Made by a program: the position numbers and the translations under genes. A stretch of 64,000 nucleotides of DNA from Harmothoe impar (Eukaryota > Annelida > Polychaeta > Phyllodocida > Polynoidae). Positions 60,634 through 64,000 of this stretch are shown here, piece by piece (positions within the stretch are counted from its first letter, which is position 1; each line of letters starts with the position of its first letter). The notes beneath the pieces are model-generated. The model did not search any database and was not told the origin of the DNA. It saw only the letters and a list, made by a program, of their open reading frames with translations. Where the stretch lies: positions 41,296,942-41,360,941 of the forward strand of contig OX381704.1 of assembly GCA_947462335.1 (NCBI GenBank), read 5' to 3'.

Positions 60634-62454
60634 CTAGTTTCCCGAGTTTGAAGATCCTAGTAGCTGCTTGATCTGTTGAAGCACGTCAGGCTGGATAGCT
60701 TGAGGTGGCTGTTGGGGCTGCTGTTGGGGGTTGTAGCCTTGTGTGTTGGATCTGTAGCCATTGTAGCTGTCTCGACCTCTGCTGTTGTCCCGACTGCGGT
60801 TGTAGTCATGCTGTCTGTCACGACTATTGCTGTAGTCACGACGGTTTTGATCCCGACCTCTGTTGTAGTCACGATCTCTGCTCTGGTCACGACGGTGGTA
60901 ATCACGGTCTCTGCTGTTATCACGGCGATTGTAGTCGCGATTTCTGCTACTATCACGGTGTCTGCTGTTGTCACGACTTCTGCTGTTATCTCTACGGCTG
61001 GTGTCCTGACTGTTGCTTTGGTGATCTCGGCTGTTATTTTGGCTGTATCCACCTCTGTCTCGTTGTCCTCCTCTGTTGCTATTTCTGAAGTTTGGGTCAA
61101 AGTTTTTGCCTCGGTAGCCTCCTCTGTTATTTCCAGAGTTCCTTTGTTGGCTGTTGTTGGGTTTACCTTGATCCTTCAGTGCCCTTTGTTCTTGCCTCCT
61201 CACATGTTCATTTGACATGAGGTTTAGGCTTTGGTCTTCATCCTCTGATGAGTGATCCATTTGAACTGTCTTTGGGTCTGATTTGGCTTTCTTTGAGGGG
61301 TTTCCATTTTTCTGTGACTTTGTTTGCTTCACAATCATAGAGTTTACATGTGTCACAGACTTCAGTTGTGCCTGCATGGATTCTATTGTTTCCTGTAGCT
61401 CTGAGCCTAATTCTGCTTTTATCTCGTCTTTAATGTTACCAGTGGAGACTGTTTGTTGGTTCTCATACTCCTCTGCAACTTCAAGTATTTTGTCCCATGT
61501 AGTTGCTTCCCTGTGGATGACTACTGCACTGATGTCGTCCCTTAGACCATGTAGCAGGGCTTCCCTTGTTCTCTCCTCAGACTTGTTGTGAGCTGTGGCC
61601 ATCTTTTGTAAGGCCATGGCATAGTCTGATACAGATTCTTTTGGATTTTGCTTCCTCAATGCCTTAGCATCAAATCTGTCGTCCTCCTTCTTGAAGTATT
61701 TCAGAAAAGCTGCCTTCATTTCTTCATAGTCTGCTGTTGGATGGGCTGTCCTATAGGCTTTGTACCAAATTTTTGCCTTACCATCTAGGTAGTTTGAGAA
61801 ATACTTGATTCTGTTACTGGGATGGTACCCATATCTGGAATCAAAGTATTGTTCATAGTCTGTGCAGTGCCTCCTGGCGGATTGTGTGAGAGAGGACTGT
61901 GAAAATTTTTCTGGCTGTAGAATATCACAGTATTTTTCCTCTTTGTCTCGTTTTAGCTGGTCCCTTAACCCACTGAAAGATGCCTCCCTTGCAACTCTTT
62001 CCTCTTTCAAGGCATCTAGGAGTGCTGAGGAGGTGTCAGTGTTAGTCAGGTTCACTCCTTGGGTATTGGGTGCACCTGACTTGAGTGAGGCTAGGGCCTC
62101 AGCTAGCTGGTTTTTCATTGTCACTTGTAGATGAGCTTGCATATCAAGTAGTGCTTGAGCGGCTTCAGCTTTTTGGGTCTCCATAGAGTTCTTCAGTGCC
62201 TGGTTGGCTTGTCTGAGTAATATTAGTTCCTTCTCTTGTTCCTCTTTGGCCTTCCTTAAGGCTCGGCTGGTGCTTTCCTCATGTGTGGTGTGTAGGGCTG
62301 TTAGTTCAGGCCTAAGTGTCTTATCCACATGAGTTTCTACATTCTGGGCTATGAGTAGAAGTGCCTCAGCCTCCTCTTTGGCTGCCTGGCCTGGGGGTAC
62401 TGTCTCATCGTCACTCATACCTGATCCTGGGGTATGCTGACCGTTTGAGAACAA
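60634..62454 (-). CDS. gag: Gag structural protein, 606 residues
   Basis: Forms the particle core. Residues about 25-110 are a charged, coiled-coil-rich segment. A retrotransposon-type gag domain follows at about 180-335 (KYFSNYLDGKAKIWYKAY, then VSDYAMALQKMA). There is no CCHC zinc knuckle. Instead the last ~170 residues are a Gly-Arg-Asn and then Ser-Arg-Asp repeat tail (RDNSRDRDY-type), probably RNA-binding, and a short glutamine/proline end. The frame is intact. A GTATGA splice-donor-like site (62416-62421) lies within the first 12 codons. Confidence 0.92.
   Translation of the reverse strand: MFSNGQHTPGSGMSDDETVPPGQAAKEEAEALLLIAQNVETHVDKTLRPELTALHTTHEESTSRALRKAKEEQEKELILLRQANQALKNSMETQKAEAAQALLDMQAHLQVTMKNQLAEALASLKSGAPNTQGVNLTNTDTSSALLDALKEERVAREASFSGLRDQLKRDKEEKYCDILQPEKFSQSSLTQSARRHCTDYEQYFDSRYGYHPSNRIKYFSNYLDGKAKIWYKAYRTAHPTADYEEMKAAFLKYFKKEDDRFDAKALRKQNPKESVSDYAMALQKMATAHNKSEERTREALLHGLRDDISAVVIHREATTWDKILEVAEEYENQQTVSTGNIKDEIKAELGSELQETIESMQAQLKSVTHVNSMIVKQTKSQKNGNPSKKAKSDPKTVQMDHSSEDEDQSLNLMSNEHVRRQEQRALKDQGKPNNSQQRNSGNNRGGYRGKNFDPNFRNSNRGGQRDRGGYSQNNSRDHQSNSQDTSRRDNSRSRDNSRHRDSSRNRDYNRRDNSRDRDYHRRDQSRDRDYNRGRDQNRRDYSNSRDRQHDYNRSRDNSRGRDSYNGYRSNTQGYNPQQQPQQPPQAIQPDVLQQIKQLLGSSNSGN
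60637..60643 (-). promoter_or_regulatory. -1 ribosomal frameshift site GGGAAAC
   Basis: The heptamer sits in the gag frame as G GGA AAC and is followed at once by the gag stop TAG (60634-60636). Pol is in the -1 frame and open across this point. About 10 bases downstream, CCCACAGC and GCTGGG can pair as a stem around GCC. GGGAAAC is an established slippery heptamer of retroviral frameshifting. Confidence 0.8.
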
Positions 62455-62713
62455 GTCACTCTGTGTGTCCTGGATACTGTCCAGGGCAGCTAGGGTGTCC
62501 AGGTGAAGCTTGCCTTGGAAGTCACTCTCTTGAGTGGTGTGGTGTGGTGAAGCTGAGGGTGTTGGAGTGGAGCTCCTGGATGACTCCTTGGAGCTGGGTC
62601 TCCTCCTCCTGCTGGGTAGAGATCCAGGGGTAGCTGGTCCTTTGCTGCGGAGGTGAGTCTTGGTAGTCTGTGCTGCCAGCTTGTGGGATCTTGTTAGGAC
62701 TTCTCCACCACTT
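62455..62713 (-). other. Element leader with primer-binding site
   Basis: The primer-binding site TGGTGGAGAAGTC is at 62698-62710, three bases inside the 5' LTR. The matching tRNA was not identified. The remainder is the gag leader. Confidence 0.75.
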
Positions 62714-63415
62714 TGTCATACAAGGAATCCCCTTAGTTGGGAGATCCCTTTAATATGATATGAGGTAAGTTGACTAAGTCTTGTGGTCTTGTAGTATAGT
62801 TGGTATTTATTACAAGTTGACAGCAACGGTACAGTAGTACAATGTAGGTTCCACTCAGTTACACCTATCCACACAATAATATAGGTCTTGGTAAATATAC
62901 CTAATAACCCTGAGGTTAGTACTGGACTAGAGCCAAGGGGGTCCTACACCATGTCTGATAGTTGGGCCTAGTAGGGCATAGCCTATAGCCTTGTTCTCAG
63001 TCAGTGGAGAGGTCCTTGCTCTGTGGTGTCCAAGTGTAGAGTGAGGATGGAGATGCCCAGTGCTGGGACCTGACCCTATTTAAGGGGGCCAGGCTACCAG
63101 CATGGCATCTTGAGTGTTAGTGTCAGTTGACAGTGATTGGCCAAAAGGTGCAACAAGCCCCTATGTGACCGTGTGCAGCGGCCTGTGAAGGACCTGAGGC
63201 TTGTGCAGCGGCCTGTGACGGTCCTGGGGCTTGTGCAGCGGCCTGTGACGGCCCTGGGGCTTGTGCAGCGGCCTGTGACGGCGCTGGGGCGCCCGTGACG
63301 GCCTGAGAGGGTTGTGTCACGTGTGGCAGCATGTGACACTTACATAACAGCCTTTGAGAGGGAGTATACCGACCTGCACGTGCCTCACGTGTTAGGCCAC
63401 GTGCGTCACATGACA
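62714..63415 (-). repeat. 5' LTR of the 14.3-kb element
   Basis: 702 bp, identical by eye to 49094-49795, with the same U3 repeats (63173-63292), TATA-like box (63076-63084) and AATAAA (62806-62811). Confidence 0.95.
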
Positions 63416-63640
63416 CTACCCTACATTACATCCTACCTCCCAACCTGCTTGCCCGACTCCCTACCTTCAAGCTTGTCTGCCATGACCCCTGGGTACCTCC
63501 CTCTTACCCTGTGGGCCTCACTCCCTACCTTCAAGCCTGTTCTACCTACTTCCCAGCCTGCCTGAATGACTCCCTACATTCCAGCTGGCCTGCCCGACTC
63601 TACCTTCCAGCCTGCCTGCCAAACTCCCTACCTATCGGTT
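63416..63640. repeat. ~30-bp minisatellite, right part
   Basis: Continues the left flank (48880-49093): CCCTACCTTCAAGCCTG and TGCCCGACTCC-type units. Confidence 0.7.
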
Positions 63641-64000
63641 CTCTCCCAGTCCCACGTGTCTGGCCGTCTTGGCATGGGGGTGATAGTTGTATTGTGTGAC
63701 CGGTGCACCTGACGTCATGTATCAGAGGGTTACCTAAGCCACAGTCTGTGCCTAAGCAAAAGTTCATCAGGTGCAAAAGCGTAAAACCCTACTCCATTCT
63801 CTCCACAAGTCTATGTGTACTTAATTACCCCATTGCCATTAATACCGACACCTTCATTACTCCATGGAGAACCCCCAATCCACTGTACTACTACCCGCTA
63901 CTATAGGGCTCCTAGCCGTTAGGCGATGGGCGCATCCATGTGCGGGGGTCAGAAGTTCAATCAGGTAACAACACATGTGGACGCCCATAGACTCACCATT
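63641..64000. other. Right edge, no gene seen
   Basis: Unique sequence. A GTTCAATCAGG word near 63955 resembles a tRNA B box, but no tRNA fold was found. Confidence 0.4.

Larger units (their letters stand above)
49094..63415 (-). mobile_element. Complete 14.3-kb envelope-bearing Ty3-type endogenous retroelement
   Basis: 14322 bp on the minus strand, bounded by 702-bp LTRs that are identical by eye and start TGTCATGTGACG and end CTTGTATGACA. CTAC is duplicated outside both ends (49090-49093 and 63416-63419). Order in the element: 5' LTR, primer-binding site, gag, pol, env-like gene, an antisense open frame, purine tract, 3' LTR. Identical LTRs and intact long frames indicate a very recent insertion. 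The length is well above the usual 5-10 kb of Ty3 elements. The extra comes from a long pol linker, 1.1 kb between pol and env, and 2.3 kb after env. Confidence 0.95.

Noticed and set aside
60657..61215. Long frames opposite and out of phase with the gag tail
   Set aside because: Shadows of the Ser-Arg-Asp repeat of gag on the coding strand.

Overview
This is nuclear DNA from an animal, not a bacterium. It has spliced genes with GT-AG introns, conserved animal proteins (PSME4, ASZ1/GASZ, SRP14, SAE1), LINE and LTR retrotransposons, many small DNA transposons and long minisatellites. The mix suggests an aquatic invertebrate, but I cannot name the species.

Layout. Positions 1-7356 are PSME4 intron sequence filled by a LINE, itself split by a nested DNA transposon. 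PSME4 (minus strand) supplies exon 2 (7357-7497) and exon 1 (11724-11947); the rest lies off the left edge. ASZ1 (plus strand) starts at 17410, head-to-head with PSME4. Between them lies an array of 3.7 seemingly identical 1371-bp units (12235-17338). ASZ1 runs to 30329 in twelve coding exons. SRP14 (minus, 32398-35381) converges on it. SAE1 (plus, from 35761) shares a 379-bp bidirectional promoter with SRP14, and its last exon was not found. From 40.4 to 49 kb there are only repeats, including a 2-kb 16-bp minisatellite. From 49094 to 63415 there is one complete 14.3-kb envelope-bearing Ty3-type retroelement on the minus strand.

Two results stand out. (1) ASZ1 is a germline gene of the piRNA transposon-silencing pathway. 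Its first coding exon is split in frame by a full-length Ty3/gypsy element (17476-22245) with identical 168-bp LTRs, a 4-bp target duplication and an intact 1353-codon gag-pol. The allele shown therefore cannot make the normal N-terminus. (2) The 14.3-kb element has identical 702-bp LTRs, a CTAC target duplication and intact gag, pol and env-like frames. It also has a canonical -1 slippery heptamer at the gag stop and a splice acceptor two bases before env. Between env and the 3' LTR it carries a 202-codon open frame on the opposite strand, with its own TATA box and a strong start context. I do not recognise this antisense gene, and it is the best candidate for something undescribed.

Several non-autonomous DNA transposon families sit in introns. 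The most abundant has ends GGGAGTGCTC and TTA/TAA target duplications (PIF/Harbinger-like), with five complete copies and several fragments.
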